Below, piece by piece: positions 42,236 through 50,524 of a stretch of 64,000 bases of DNA (its first letter is position 1; every line of letters starts with the position of its first letter). The translations under genes and the position numbers were made by a program. The DNA is from Campylobacterota bacterium (GTDB lineage: Bacteria > Campylobacterota > Campylobacteria > Campylobacterales > Sulfurovaceae), in contig QKDN01000048.1 of the NCBI GenBank assembly GCA_003252535.1, forward strand, positions 62,001 to 126,000, given 5' to 3'. The notes beneath the pieces were generated by a model. That model was given only the letters and a program-made list of their open reading frames with translations, searched no databases and was not told the origin of the DNA.

Positions 42236-43169
42236 TCAGTACCTGAGATAGTATATGAAGTGGAAAAAGAGCGGTGCTGTGTAGAGAAGGCTGTCAAGTC
42301 TGTCGAGTATACCGCCGTGGCCAGGGATCAACGTGCCGGTATCTTTGATATGGATATCACGCTTGACGCTTGAGACCACGACATCACCAAAAAATCCACC
42401 AAGTGAGATGATCATCCCCCCCTACAAAGCCGTAGTAGAGATCAAGCGGGGTCAGCAGCGGTGCGACAAGGCCTGAGATGAGTGTGACCGTCAAAAAGCC
42501 GCCGAGGAACCCCTCCCATGTTTTGTTGGGGCTGACCTTCGGAAGGATCTTGTGCCTGCCGAACATCTTGCCGAAAACATACTGCGAGACATCGTTGAGC
42601 TCCGTCATGAAGAGGAGGAAAAGTACGGGGCCGATAGCCCCTCCCAGTTCGTTGTGTACCGGGAGAACCAGCAGATAGGCGATATGGCTGATACCGAACA
42701 CCGTCAGCATAGCTGCCCAGTGGAGGATACCTGATGAACGGATAAACCCTTCCGTCTCGCCGATAAGCATCAGCCGTACGGGGATCAACAAAAAAAGGAA
42801 CACCGGGATAAAGATAATGAACATCCCGTACCACCCGATATAGACCCAGTAATACTGGAACGGTATGGCCAGGTATGCCCAGAAGATCGCCCGCCTGTCG
42901 ACATGCCTGATGGGTACGATAGAGACGAACTCTTTCAATGCCAGGTAGGAGAGGAAGGCAAAGAGCACGATGGCACTCACCTGGCTAAAACCCAAAGCGA
43001 CAAAGACGATCGCTATCATCCACCACCACGACTCGATCCGCAGTTTGAGTTCGGTCAGCTCCTTTTGTCCTCCGACCCCGCTTTTGTAGAGATATATGAG
43101 TGTAGCGATGAGCAGCAGAGTCACGATCCCCGCCATGGCATAGAGCGAGTTCCGGGCTATATCAAACAT
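42236..43169 (-). CDS. cdsA: Phosphatidate cytidylyltransferase (CdsA), frameshifted in a G7 tract
   Basis: Makes CDP-diacylglycerol from CTP and phosphatidate in the inner membrane. The start frame (43169 down) encodes about seven helices and LPKVSPNKTWEGFLGG, a CdsA hallmark, but stops early at 42384. A run of seven G on this strand (42416-42422) has one base too many: in the next frame the protein continues with the full CdsA signature SSVKRDIHIKDTGTLIPGHG plus GILDRLDS and ends at 42236, just before plsC. With six G the protein would be 310 residues, a normal length. The gene is normally essential, so a sequencing or assembly error is likelier than a real loss; slippage-based phase variation is the alternative. 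Start overlaps the upstream gene by eight bases. Confidence 0.88.
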
Positions 43170-43818
43170 CGTTCTTTCCCTCCAGTATAGTGTAGATGCG
43201 GTAGGTCCTGTTGGCGACCGTCGCCAGCGAGCCGACGGCGATCAGAAGCAGCGTGATCGACAGCAGATGGAACGAGTGCCCTGCGAACAGGCGCTCTATC
43301 GGTGTCAGGAGCAGGCTGAACGTCAGCAGCGCCATCCTGTGCTGCTTCGCCATGGGACCGATGAAGAGCGACCCCACCCCCATACTCGCACCCAATACCC
43401 TGACATATGCCGTCATGACCGCAAAGAGCGCTGCGAAATAGCCCAGCTCTATATACGAAGTCGTATACCCCAAAGCGATGAACACTGCGGAGTCCGAGAC
43501 CCTGTCGGGGATATCGTTGTAGAGCTCTCCCGACTTCGTGCTCTTGCCACCCTCCAACGCTACCATCCCGTCAAAGAGGTTGCACAGCAGCCTCATCTGG
43601 ATAAACACTGCGGCGAAGATCGAGTATCCCCATACGGCTGGCGAGTCGTCCTTGGGGATGAGGAGGATACAGGCCGCTGCGAGGATGGAGAAGAGTATGC
43701 TCGCCAGTGATATCTGGTTGGGGGTGATATCCCGCTTGCTCAAAAAGGCTGCGATAGTGTGCGACCAGGCGGTGCTCCTGACCTTCAGCGGTCTTCTACT
43801 GGCTTCATGAGTAGACAT
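43162..43818 (-). CDS. CDP-alcohol phosphatidyltransferase family protein
   Basis: A 218-residue membrane enzyme that transfers an alcohol onto a CDP-activated lipid or the reverse. The family motif is present in a modified form: LFDGMVALEGGKSTKSGELY followed by NDIPDRVSD, keeping the Asp/Gly and downstream Asp residues that bind metal, while the usual A-R is A-L. About six helices. It lies between a small membrane protein (34-base overlap) and cdsA (8-base overlap), so it works in the same lipid pathway. The alcohol (glycerol phosphate, inositol phosphate or other) is not clear. Confidence 0.82.
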   Translation of the reverse strand: MSTHEASRRPLKVRSTAWSHTIAAFLSKRDITPNQISLASILFSILAAACILLIPKDDSPAVWGYSIFAAVFIQMRLLCNLFDGMVALEGGKSTKSGELYNDIPDRVSDSAVFIALGYTTSYIELGYFAALFAVMTAYVRVLGASMGVGSLFIGPMAKQHRMALLTFSLLLTPIERLFAGHSFHLLSITLLLIAVGSLATVANRTYRIYTILEGKNDV

Positions 43819-44186
43819 TGTGCTCTCCCTTGTTTGATGTTGTGTGTCGTATAGAGTGAAAATACAAATGCGACTACCACGGTCGGTAGCACTGTATAGA
43901 ATATATCATAGGTGTCGATAGAGAGGTGGATCACGACGATCAGGATCGTCGTAAGCGTGACCGATATCACCGAAGGGAGGAGAAAGAAGAGCCGACCCTT
44001 TGGCAGAAGCTGGTAGAAATAGTGAACGATACAGACTATAGCGAGTGTCATCACCGCACTGTAGCTCCCCTGAACCAGGGCAGAGAGGTGCACATTGTCC
44101 CCGGAGATATTCACCAGATAGGTCCATCCACCCCATAGAAGAAATGCCAACAGTGCCGAGATAGAGTTATAGGTATCTATTTTCAA
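43785..44186 (-). CDS. Four-helix membrane protein of the phospholipid operon
   Basis: A 133-residue protein with four hydrophobic helices (ISALLAFLLWGGWTYLV, VMTLAIVCIVHYFYQLL, LPSVISVTLTTILIVVIHLS, IFYTVLPTVVVAFVFSLY). First gene of the operon with the CDP-alcohol enzyme, cdsA and plsC; the 34-base overlap shows coupling. No catalytic motif is visible. Possibly a partner or flippase-like helper for the CDP-alcohol enzyme; this is speculative. Confidence 0.65.
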   Translation of the reverse strand: MKIDTYNSISALLAFLLWGGWTYLVNISGDNVHLSALVQGSYSAVMTLAIVCIVHYFYQLLPKGRLFFLLPSVISVTLTTILIVVIHLSIDTYDIFYTVLPTVVVAFVFSLYTTHNIKQGRAQCLLMKPVEDR

Positions 44187-44373
44187 ATTCGCTCTTTCAT
44201 CAATTTATCCATATTCCTCACATGCATGATCACAACAGGTAGTGATCTAACTACCATATTGCACAATAGAGTGCATTTTAGCATGATTTTGTCAATTTCG
44301 TATGTGGTGTAGTTTTTGATGATGAAGATGTAGTGATAAGGATTTTGTTATTAGTGATTAAGTGGAGTGGGAG

Positions 44374-44400
44374 TACAGGGCGGGAGAATCCCACCCTGTA
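44374..44400. terminator. Hairpin following mrp
   Basis: TACAGGGCGGGA-GAA-TCCCACCCTGTA, a 12-bp stem with one mismatch, four bases beyond the mrp stop. No clear U-tract; it also resembles the GGTGGG-type dispersed palindromes. Confidence 0.45.
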
Positions 44401-44404
44401 CTTA

Positions 44405-45565
44405 TTAGTTACACCCGCAGCTGCCGCCGGAGTGGCTGTGTCCGCCTGATGCACCTGTACTGCATGCACTGACGCCAGGAGGTGTCGTTGGCTGGATCGC
44501 CTGGTTGCTCGCGCCGCCTTCGGCGTTGACCTTGTCGATGAACGCGAGGAGTTTGTTGGCTGCTTCGTGGTATCGTTTGGCCGTTTCGCTGTCAGGCTGA
44601 TGGTAGGTGACAGGCATACCGGTGTCGCCGCCGATCCTGATCGCTGGCTCGATAGGGATACGGGCGATGAGCTCGGTGTTGTACTCGAGCGCCATCGGGA
44701 CGGTCGTACCCATGCCGAAGATATCGGACTCAGTCTCGCACGATGGGCAGATAAACCCGCTCATGTTCTCGATCACACCCGCTGTAGGGATGTGGAGCTT
44801 CTGGAACATATCGAGGCTTCTTCTGCTGTCGTCGAGCGATACCGCCTGCGGGGTCGTGACAGTGATACCTGCGGTGACAGGGACTGACTGGGCGAGGGTG
44901 AGCTGCGCATCACCTGTACCCGGCGGCATGTCGATGACGAGTACATCGAGCTCGCTCCAGAGAATATCCCTGAGGAACTGCTCGATAGCCTTCATGATCA
45001 TCGAACCTCTCCAGATGAGCGACTGACCCGGCTCCATCAATGAACCCATAGACATCACCTCTACGCCATAGGCTTTGAGCGGGAGTACCTTGTTGCCCTG
45101 GATTTGGGGCTTCTGGTCTGAGACACCCATCATTCGTGGGATGTTCGGCCCATAGATATCGGCATCCAGGAGACCCACTTTTTTGCCCTGCATCGCCATG
45201 GCTACGGCGAGGTTGACCGATGTGGTAGATTTACCCACGCCCCCCTTGCCCGAGCTCACCATTACAAAATTTTTGACATGGGGAGCGATGTTCTTGCCAC
45301 TGACGGAGTTGCTCATCTGTTTGGGAGCCTGGGGCTGCTTGATATTGGCAGTGATGTCGGTGAAGCCGATCTTTCTGAGCTCCACTTCAATCCCTTTGAT
45401 CAGTTCGATCCTGACCTCTTCGGCACTCGAAGTGATATCGACCGTGAGCGATACTTTGCTCCCGTCGATCGCGATATCCTTGACGAAACCGAAAGTGACG
45501 ATATCCTTGGTGAAGCCTGGGTAGGTTACATTTTTGAGGGCTTCCAATACTTGTTCGTTTGTCAT
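44405..45565 (-). CDS. mrp: Mrp/ApbC iron-sulfur cluster carrier ATPase
   Basis: A 386-residue P-loop ATPase that binds and hands over Fe-S clusters in the cytosol. The N-terminal MIP18-like domain (residues 1-75, EALKNVTYPGF) is followed by the deviant Walker A SGKGGVGKSTTSVNLA, DADIYGPNIPRMMG, VIDMPPGTGDAQLT and the cluster-binding FICPSC. The C-terminal tail (about residues 360-386) is unusual: Gly/Ser/His/Cys-rich with HSHSGGSCGCN, able to bind metal. The gene lies downstream of thiC, separated by a palindromic element; ThiC and Mrp are functionally linked in some bacteria. Confidence 0.92.
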   Translation of the reverse strand: MTNEQVLEALKNVTYPGFTKDIVTFGFVKDIAIDGSKVSLTVDITSSAEEVRIELIKGIEVELRKIGFTDITANIKQPQAPKQMSNSVSGKNIAPHVKNFVMVSSGKGGVGKSTTSVNLAVAMAMQGKKVGLLDADIYGPNIPRMMGVSDQKPQIQGNKVLPLKAYGVEVMSMGSLMEPGQSLIWRGSMIMKAIEQFLRDILWSELDVLVIDMPPGTGDAQLTLAQSVPVTAGITVTTPQAVSLDDSRRSLDMFQKLHIPTAGVIENMSGFICPSCETESDIFGMGTTVPMALEYNTELIARIPIEPAIRIGGDTGMPVTYHQPDSETAKRYHEAANKLLAFIDKVNAEGGASNQAIQPTTPPGVSACSTGASGGHSHSGGSCGCN

Positions 45566-45608
45566 ATTGTTTTCCTTTTTATTATAGTGGTAGTGTGTTG
45601 CTATCTTT

Positions 45609-45714
45609 CGTTCCCATGCTCTGCGTGGGAATGCATATGGGAATCTCCATGCTCAGGGATCTCTCCCCGGCTTCGGAATCCCCGTATGTATTCCCACTTG
45701 GGAGGGTGGGAACG
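45609..45714. repeat. MITE-like imperfect palindrome
   Basis: About 106 bases with matching ends, CGTTCCCA and TGGGAACG, and inner arms GTGGGAATGCATA/TATGTATTCCCAC. CGTTCCCA-TGCTCTGCG-TGGGAATG resembles a palindrome widely dispersed in proteobacterial intergenic DNA. It fills the gap between thiC and mrp. Confidence 0.65.
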
Positions 45715-45722
45715 GGTTCATA

Positions 45723-47078
45723 TTATTCGTGGTAGTTGGCCATCTCTTCGCCGTGCTCTTTGACGATGTTCTGCGTGATCTTGTAGCTGCAGAACTTCGG
45801 CCCGCACATCGAACAGAACTCTGCTTCCTTGAAGACATCCTGCGGGAGGGTCTCATCGTGGTACTCTCTCGCACGGTCCGGGTCAAGGGCGAGCTCGAAC
45901 TGTCTGTTCCAGTCGAACTTGTATCGCGCGTCGCTCATGAGGTTGTCGACGACCTGCGCGTCCTTGCGACCCCTGGCGATATCGGCTGCGTGGGCAGCGA
46001 TCTTGTAGGCGATGATCCCTTCGCGGACATCGTTTGCATTGGGCAATCCAAGGTGCTCTTTGGGGGTGACATAGCAGAGCATGCTCGCACCGTGCCATCC
46101 GCCCACGGCCGCACCGATGGCGCTGGAGATATGGTCGTATCCCGCCGCGATATCGGTGACGAGCGGCCCGAGGATATAGAACGGCGCTTCGTGGCAGTAT
46201 TCTCTCTCGAGCTTCATGTTCCTCTCGATCTGGTTGAGCGGTACATGGCCGGGGCCTTCGATCATCACCTGGACATCCTTCTCCCATGCTCTGAGGGTGA
46301 GCTCGCCGAGGACCTTGAGCTCTGAGAGCTGCGCGTCGTCGCTGGCGTCATAGAGACAGCCGGGTCTGAGCGAGTCGCCGAGCGAGAGCGCCACATCGTA
46401 TTTGCGGCAGATATCGAGTATCTGGTCGTACGCATCGTAGAACGGGTTCTCCTTGTGGTAGTGCATCATCCACGCGGCCATCAGCGATCCGCCGCGCGAT
46501 ACGATACCCATCTTCCTTTTGGCGACATGCGGCATGAATCGGAGGAGGAATCCCGCGTGGATCGTGAAGTAGCTCACGCCCTGCTGCGCCTGCTTCTCGA
46601 GGACGCTGAGCATCGCTTCGATCGTGAGGTCCTCGATCTTGTCCTTGCAGTCGTGGAGGATCTGGTACATCGGCACCGTCCCGATGGGCACAGTGGAGTG
46701 GGCGATGACCGCCTTGCGTATCTCGTCGAGGTCCCCGCCGGTGGAGAGGTCCATGATCGTGTCGGCGCCGTACTTCAGACAGGCGTCGACCTTCTCGATC
46801 TCACCGTCGATGTCGCTGGAGAGGGCAGAGGAGCCGATATTGGCATTGATCTTGCAGCTTGCGGCCATACCGATCGCCATCGGCACCTGGTGGGGGTGGT
46901 TGACATTGGCGGGGATGATGCATCTGCCCCGTGCGATCTCTTTGCGCAGCAGCTCGGGGTCAATCTTCTCGACCTTCGCTACATACTCCATCTCCTCAGT
47001 GACGATGCCCTGCTTGGCATAGTACATCTGGGTTCTTACTTTATCATTTTCTCGTTTCTTTAACCATTCAGTTCTCAT
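45723..47078 (-). CDS. thiC: Phosphomethylpyrimidine synthase (ThiC)
   Basis: Radical SAM enzyme that rearranges aminoimidazole ribotide into the HMP phosphate of thiamine. The protein has the C-terminal cluster motif CSMCGPKFC, the [18 protein letters not shown] segment and the [15 protein letters not shown] stretch that define the family; 451 residues match the shorter bacterial form. The ATG at 47078 is chosen because AAGGA lies eight bases upstream; an ATG three codons earlier would sit inside that site. The leader holds a 7-bp inverted repeat rather than a recognisable TPP riboswitch. Confidence 0.95.
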   Translation of the reverse strand: MRTEWLKKRENDKVRTQMYYAKQGIVTEEMEYVAKVEKIDPELLRKEIARGRCIIPANVNHPHQVPMAIGMAASCKINANIGSSALSSDIDGEIEKVDACLKYGADTIMDLSTGGDLDEIRKAVIAHSTVPIGTVPMYQILHDCKDKIEDLTIEAMLSVLEKQAQQGVSYFTIHAGFLLRFMPHVAKRKMGIVSRGGSLMAAWMMHYHKENPFYDAYDQILDICRKYDVALSLGDSLRPGCLYDASDDAQLSELKVLGELTLRAWEKDVQVMIEGPGHVPLNQIERNMKLEREYCHEAPFYILGPLVTDIAAGYDHISSAIGAAVGGWHGASMLCYVTPKEHLGLPNANDVREGIIAYKIAAHAADIARGRKDAQVVDNLMSDARYKFDWNRQFELALDPDRAREYHDETLPQDVFKEAEFCSMCGPKFCSYKITQNIVKEHGEEMANYHE

Positions 47079-47093
47079 GTTTACCATCCTTAT

Positions 47094-47143
47094 TGGGCAC
47101 TTCAGGACCCCCTAGACACTCACAATGGGATTAGATGTGCCCA
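47094..47143 (-). promoter_or_regulatory. Structured leader upstream of thiC
   Basis: On the minus strand TGGGCAC (47137-47143) pairs perfectly with GTGCCCA (47094-47100), closing 36 bases that include CCCATTG and TAGGGGG. The structure ends directly at the ribosome site of thiC. The TPP-riboswitch core (CTGAGA ... ACCTGATCTGG) is not present. Translation control by this stem is plausible. Confidence 0.4.
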
Positions 47144-47347
47144 CTTATGGAGTTATACCAATCCAATCTTAAGATATTATGAAATTCCGTTCTAAATCAG
47201 ACAAAATCTATCTGAATTAGAATTGATAGCCAAATTTAATCACTATCAAGTTAATAAGAGTTTTTCTTTGCTTAAAAAGAGTCTATAAGCTTCAAAGTGT
47301 ATACTTTCGTGACACTTTTCGGTGTGATTTTAATATTAGGTGATTAC

Positions 47348-48469
47348 TTGTCTGATGTCACTTTGGTACTATTAGGCGCGGGCAAAGCAACGAGATTCGA
47401 GATGCAGCCCAAAAAGCAGTGGCTTTACAGCGGTGACAGGCCGCTCTGGCTGCAGGTTGCTGACGAATTCAGAGCGCTTTATGATTTTGATGAGATCATC
47501 ATCGTCTCTTCCGCCGAAGAGACAGCCTATATGAGATTTTTCGCCGACTATACTTATGTCACCGGCGGGGAGAGCAGACAGGAATCGCTGAGCAATGCCC
47601 TTGCCGGGGTCTCCACATCGTATGTCCTCGTCAGCGATATCGCCCGCTGCTGTCTCGATCATGCTATGATCGGGCGTATCCTCGGGCACAGAGGAGAGGC
47701 CGATTCCGTTACACCTGCGCTAAGCGTGGTCGATACCGTCTATATGGACGCCCAGCCTGTCGACAGGAGCAAGATCAGACGGATACAGACGCCGCAGCTC
47801 AGCCGTACCGATATCCTCAAAAACGCTCTTTCGCAGGGGATGGAGTATACCGATGAGAGCAGTGCGATAGCTGCCGTCGGGGGGAGTGTGGTGTTCGTCG
47901 AAGGTTCCAATACCGCACACAAGCTCACTACCGTCGCTGACCTGGCCACGCTTCCGTGTATCAAACAGCCATCTTCGAGGACACTCACCGGTTTCGGGAT
48001 CGATATCCACCCCTTCGAGGAGGGGAAGCAGATGGTACTTTGCGGCGTGAAAATCGATTCGCCTTTCGGTTTCAAGGCCCACAGTGACGGCGATGTGGCG
48101 ATCCATGCCCTTATCGATGCGCTGCTGGGGGCTGCGGGGATGGGGGATATCGGCGAGCTCTTCCCGGATACCGACAGTGCCTATGCCGGTGCGGACTCGA
48201 CCGTGCTGCTCGAACAGGTGGTATCAAAGATCAATGCTTTCGGGTATACTATCGTCAATGTCGACCTCTCGATCATCGCGCAGACCCCCAGACTGTTGCA
48301 CTACAAAGAGCCTATGAGGCTCGCAATCGCCAGACTGCTCGGCATCCGGGCAAATTTTGTCAATATCAAAGCTACGACCGCAGAGAAGCTCGGCTTCCTT
48401 GGTAGAAAAGAGGGTGTTGCGGTCGAAGCAGTGGCGAATCTAACATATTTTGACTGGACAAAAAAATGA
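47348..48469 (+). CDS. ispDF: IspDF bifunctional isoprenoid synthesis enzyme
   Basis: Fusion of MEP cytidylyltransferase (IspD, about residues 1-210) and MEcPP synthase (IspF, about 220-373) of the non-mevalonate isoprenoid route. IspD part: LVLLGAGKATRF, KKQWL, DEIIIVSS, VSDIARCC, RRIQTPQ. IspF part: GFGIDIHPFEEGKQMVLCGV (metal-binding Asp/His), KAHSDGDVAIHALIDALLGA, DIGELFPDTD and ATTAEKLGFLGRKEGVAV. The TTG at 47348 is preferred as start: conserved sequence begins there and AGGTGA precedes it. The fusion is typical of Campylobacterota. Its stop overlaps the next ATG. Confidence 0.92.
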   Translation: MSDVTLVLLGAGKATRFEMQPKKQWLYSGDRPLWLQVADEFRALYDFDEIIIVSSAEETAYMRFFADYTYVTGGESRQESLSNALAGVSTSYVLVSDIARCCLDHAMIGRILGHRGEADSVTPALSVVDTVYMDAQPVDRSKIRRIQTPQLSRTDILKNALSQGMEYTDESSAIAAVGGSVVFVEGSNTAHKLTTVADLATLPCIKQPSSRTLTGFGIDIHPFEEGKQMVLCGVKIDSPFGFKAHSDGDVAIHALIDALLGAAGMGDIGELFPDTDSAYAGADSTVLLEQVVSKINAFGYTIVNVDLSIIAQTPRLLHYKEPMRLAIARLLGIRANFVNIKATTAEKLGFLGRKEGVAVEAVANLTYFDWTKK

Positions 48470-49347
48470 AAATCATTATAATAGAAAATGAACTCTACCT
48501 GGCCCAGAGCATCGCCGCAAAACTCGGCGAAGCGGGCTATGAGACAGAGATATACAGTTCGATCAAGGAGGCGATGAAGAGCAGCGGTGATGTCTATCTC
48601 CTCTCGACCAACCTCCCGGGGCAGAACTCGGCTCCGCTGATCACGCAGTTCAAGGACAAGATCATCATCCTGATGGTGAGCTACATCAACAACGATACCG
48701 TCAGCGAACCGCTCAGACTTGGCGCCAAGGACTATATCGTCAAGCCGTTCATGATCGAGGAGCTCCTCAGAAAGATCGAGCACTACAGGGAGTACCAGGA
48801 GCTGCGTCATCAGAATCTTCTCTACCAGGAGTACACCAACAACCTCCTCAAAGATATCAAGCTTGAGATCAATATGGAGAAGATCAATCCCCCGAGTATC
48901 ATCCTCACCAATTACCCACGTCTCGTCGACAAGATCATCTTCACCTACATCAAGACACACAAAAGAAGACTCACCTTCGTGCCGCTGACCTGCAAGGAGT
49001 GGAAGGAGAAGATACTCGCAGCCACACCGGGCTCGCTCCTCTATATTACGGACCTGCAGATACTCAAGAAAGCAGAGAGGGATATCCTCTTCTCTATGAT
49101 CGAATCGCAGCTCTTTATCATATCGACAACATCGGATATTAAAACTCCTTATGATACCATAGAGCTCAAAACAGAAAGCAAGCTCTATGACCAGAACGAA
49201 ATACTGACCATAGACGATTATGTCAAGTTCATAGTCAACAGTTTCCAGAACAAGTTCCCCGATACGGAGCTTTCGAAGAAACTGGGAATATCAAGAAAGA
49301 GCCTTTGGGAAAAAAGGAAAAAGTATGGCATCTTCAAGAAAAAATAG
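48466..49347 (+). CDS. HP1021-type atypical response regulator
   Basis: A 293-residue orphan regulator. The receiver domain starts MKIIIIENELYLAQSIAAKL, but the position of the phospho-acceptor Asp reads LLSTNLPG, so phosphorylation in the usual way is not possible. A central region (about 130-220) is unassigned. The C-terminus is a Fis-like helix-turn-helix (TELSKKLGISRKSLWEKRKK). HP1021/Cj1608 homologues control replication initiation (oriC, dnaA) and redox-linked genes and lie after ispDF in C. jejuni, as here. It overlaps ispDF (ATGA) and the Sat-like gene (23 bases). Confidence 0.82.
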   Translation: MKIIIIENELYLAQSIAAKLGEAGYETEIYSSIKEAMKSSGDVYLLSTNLPGQNSAPLITQFKDKIIILMVSYINNDTVSEPLRLGAKDYIVKPFMIEELLRKIEHYREYQELRHQNLLYQEYTNNLLKDIKLEINMEKINPPSIILTNYPRLVDKIIFTYIKTHKRRLTFVPLTCKEWKEKILAATPGSLLYITDLQILKKAERDILFSMIESQLFIISTTSDIKTPYDTIELKTESKLYDQNEILTIDDYVKFIVNSFQNKFPDTELSKKLGISRKSLWEKRKKYGIFKKK

Positions 49348-50515
49348 ACCGATCTATATAGATACCGAGGCGCTCTCCACCCTCGCGCTCGTACAGGCCG
49401 GGCTTCTCTCTCCGATCACGAAACTGATGGACGGGAAGACCGCCACGGAGGTAGACGCGACCAAGATATACAAGGGCTTCCCGTATCCGTTCGCGTTCGT
49501 CCTGGCCCCCAAGGGGAAGAGGAACAGGGAGATACTCGTCACTGCCGAAAGAGGCGAAGTGCTCGATCTTGTCGTCAAAGGGAAGAAAGTAGGGGAGATC
49601 ACCGTCGAAGAGACCTTCGAGATCGATCCCAAAGAGAGGCTTGTCAATATCTACGGCACGAGCGACCCGAACCACCCCGGTGTCAAGAATACCATAGCGA
49701 GGCTCGGAGATATCGCGGTGAGCGGTCCGTACCATGTGGATTATCCTCTCATCGAGGACAATATCAAGAGGATACGCAATATCGTGGAACATACCGGTGC
49801 AAGGAAAGTATCGGCGATGATGCTTGCTGCCAACCCTTTCAACAGGGCGCATGAGCGGATGATCCGTCAGACGCTCAACGGCAGCGACCTGCTGGTGATC
49901 TTCCTGCGCAAACCTTTCACCGAGGACGGTCTGCGCTACGATATCAGGTACAACGCTCTCAGCACGTTCATCGACAACTTCCTGCCGAAGAACAAAGTGC
50001 TCGTGGTCCCTTTCGAGAACACCTATATCTTCGCAGGGTACAACGAGCTGATCCTCGATGCGCTCCTGGCCAAGAACTATGGCTGTAATGAACTGGTAGT
50101 GGGCAAGAACCATGCAGGGCTGGGGCTCTACTACGACAAGAACAGGTTGAGCACCATATTCGACAGCAGCAGGCAGCTCGATATCACCATCACCACGGTG
50201 GATGAGTACCTCTACTGCAATGTGTGCAAGACCCTCGTGAGCATCCAGACCTGCCCGCACGGAGAGCACCACCATACGCACTACCACTCCGACTCGATCC
50301 TCAAACTGATCGAGAGTGGCCTGATGCCGCCGGCGATCCTGGTGCGCAAGGAGGTTTCTGCCAATATCCTTGCAGCACTCTTCCCAGACAGGTTTGAGCA
50401 TCTCCAGGAGATGTACCAGCTGCTGATGAGCGGCAGCGGTCTGCTGGAAAGACAGAGCGAAGAGCAGTTCTATATCAAGCTGGCCGAGCTCTACCAGACC
50501 ACATCACTGACCTAA
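49325..50515 (+). CDS. Sulfate adenylyltransferase-like protein with altered active-site motifs
   Basis: A 396-residue protein of the ATP sulfurylase (Sat) family. The fold-defining segments are present: MMLAANPFNRAHERMIRQTL, where active enzymes have Q-x-R-N-P-x-H-R-x-H-E, and VVGKNHAGLGLYYD, where active enzymes have G-R-D-H-A-G-V-G. The first Arg, the second His and the Arg-Asp pair are all replaced. A CNVCKTL ... CPHGEHHHTHYH segment is a likely zinc site. It may not make or use APS. It overlaps the HP1021-like gene by 23 bases; the same neighbour occurs in C. jejuni (Cj1609). Confidence 0.75.
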   Translation: MASSRKNRPIYIDTEALSTLALVQAGLLSPITKLMDGKTATEVDATKIYKGFPYPFAFVLAPKGKRNREILVTAERGEVLDLVVKGKKVGEITVEETFEIDPKERLVNIYGTSDPNHPGVKNTIARLGDIAVSGPYHVDYPLIEDNIKRIRNIVEHTGARKVSAMMLAANPFNRAHERMIRQTLNGSDLLVIFLRKPFTEDGLRYDIRYNALSTFIDNFLPKNKVLVVPFENTYIFAGYNELILDALLAKNYGCNELVVGKNHAGLGLYYDKNRLSTIFDSSRQLDITITTVDEYLYCNVCKTLVSIQTCPHGEHHHTHYHSDSILKLIESGLMPPAILVRKEVSANILAALFPDRFEHLQEMYQLLMSGSGLLERQSEEQFYIKLAELYQTTSLT

Positions 50516-50524
50516 GGAGTGCGC

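Noticed and set aside
42384-42430. Programmed ribosomal frameshift in cdsA
   Set aside because: No upstream ribosome-site stimulator or downstream structure was evident beyond the G run, and such control is not known for CdsA; a tract-length error is simpler.
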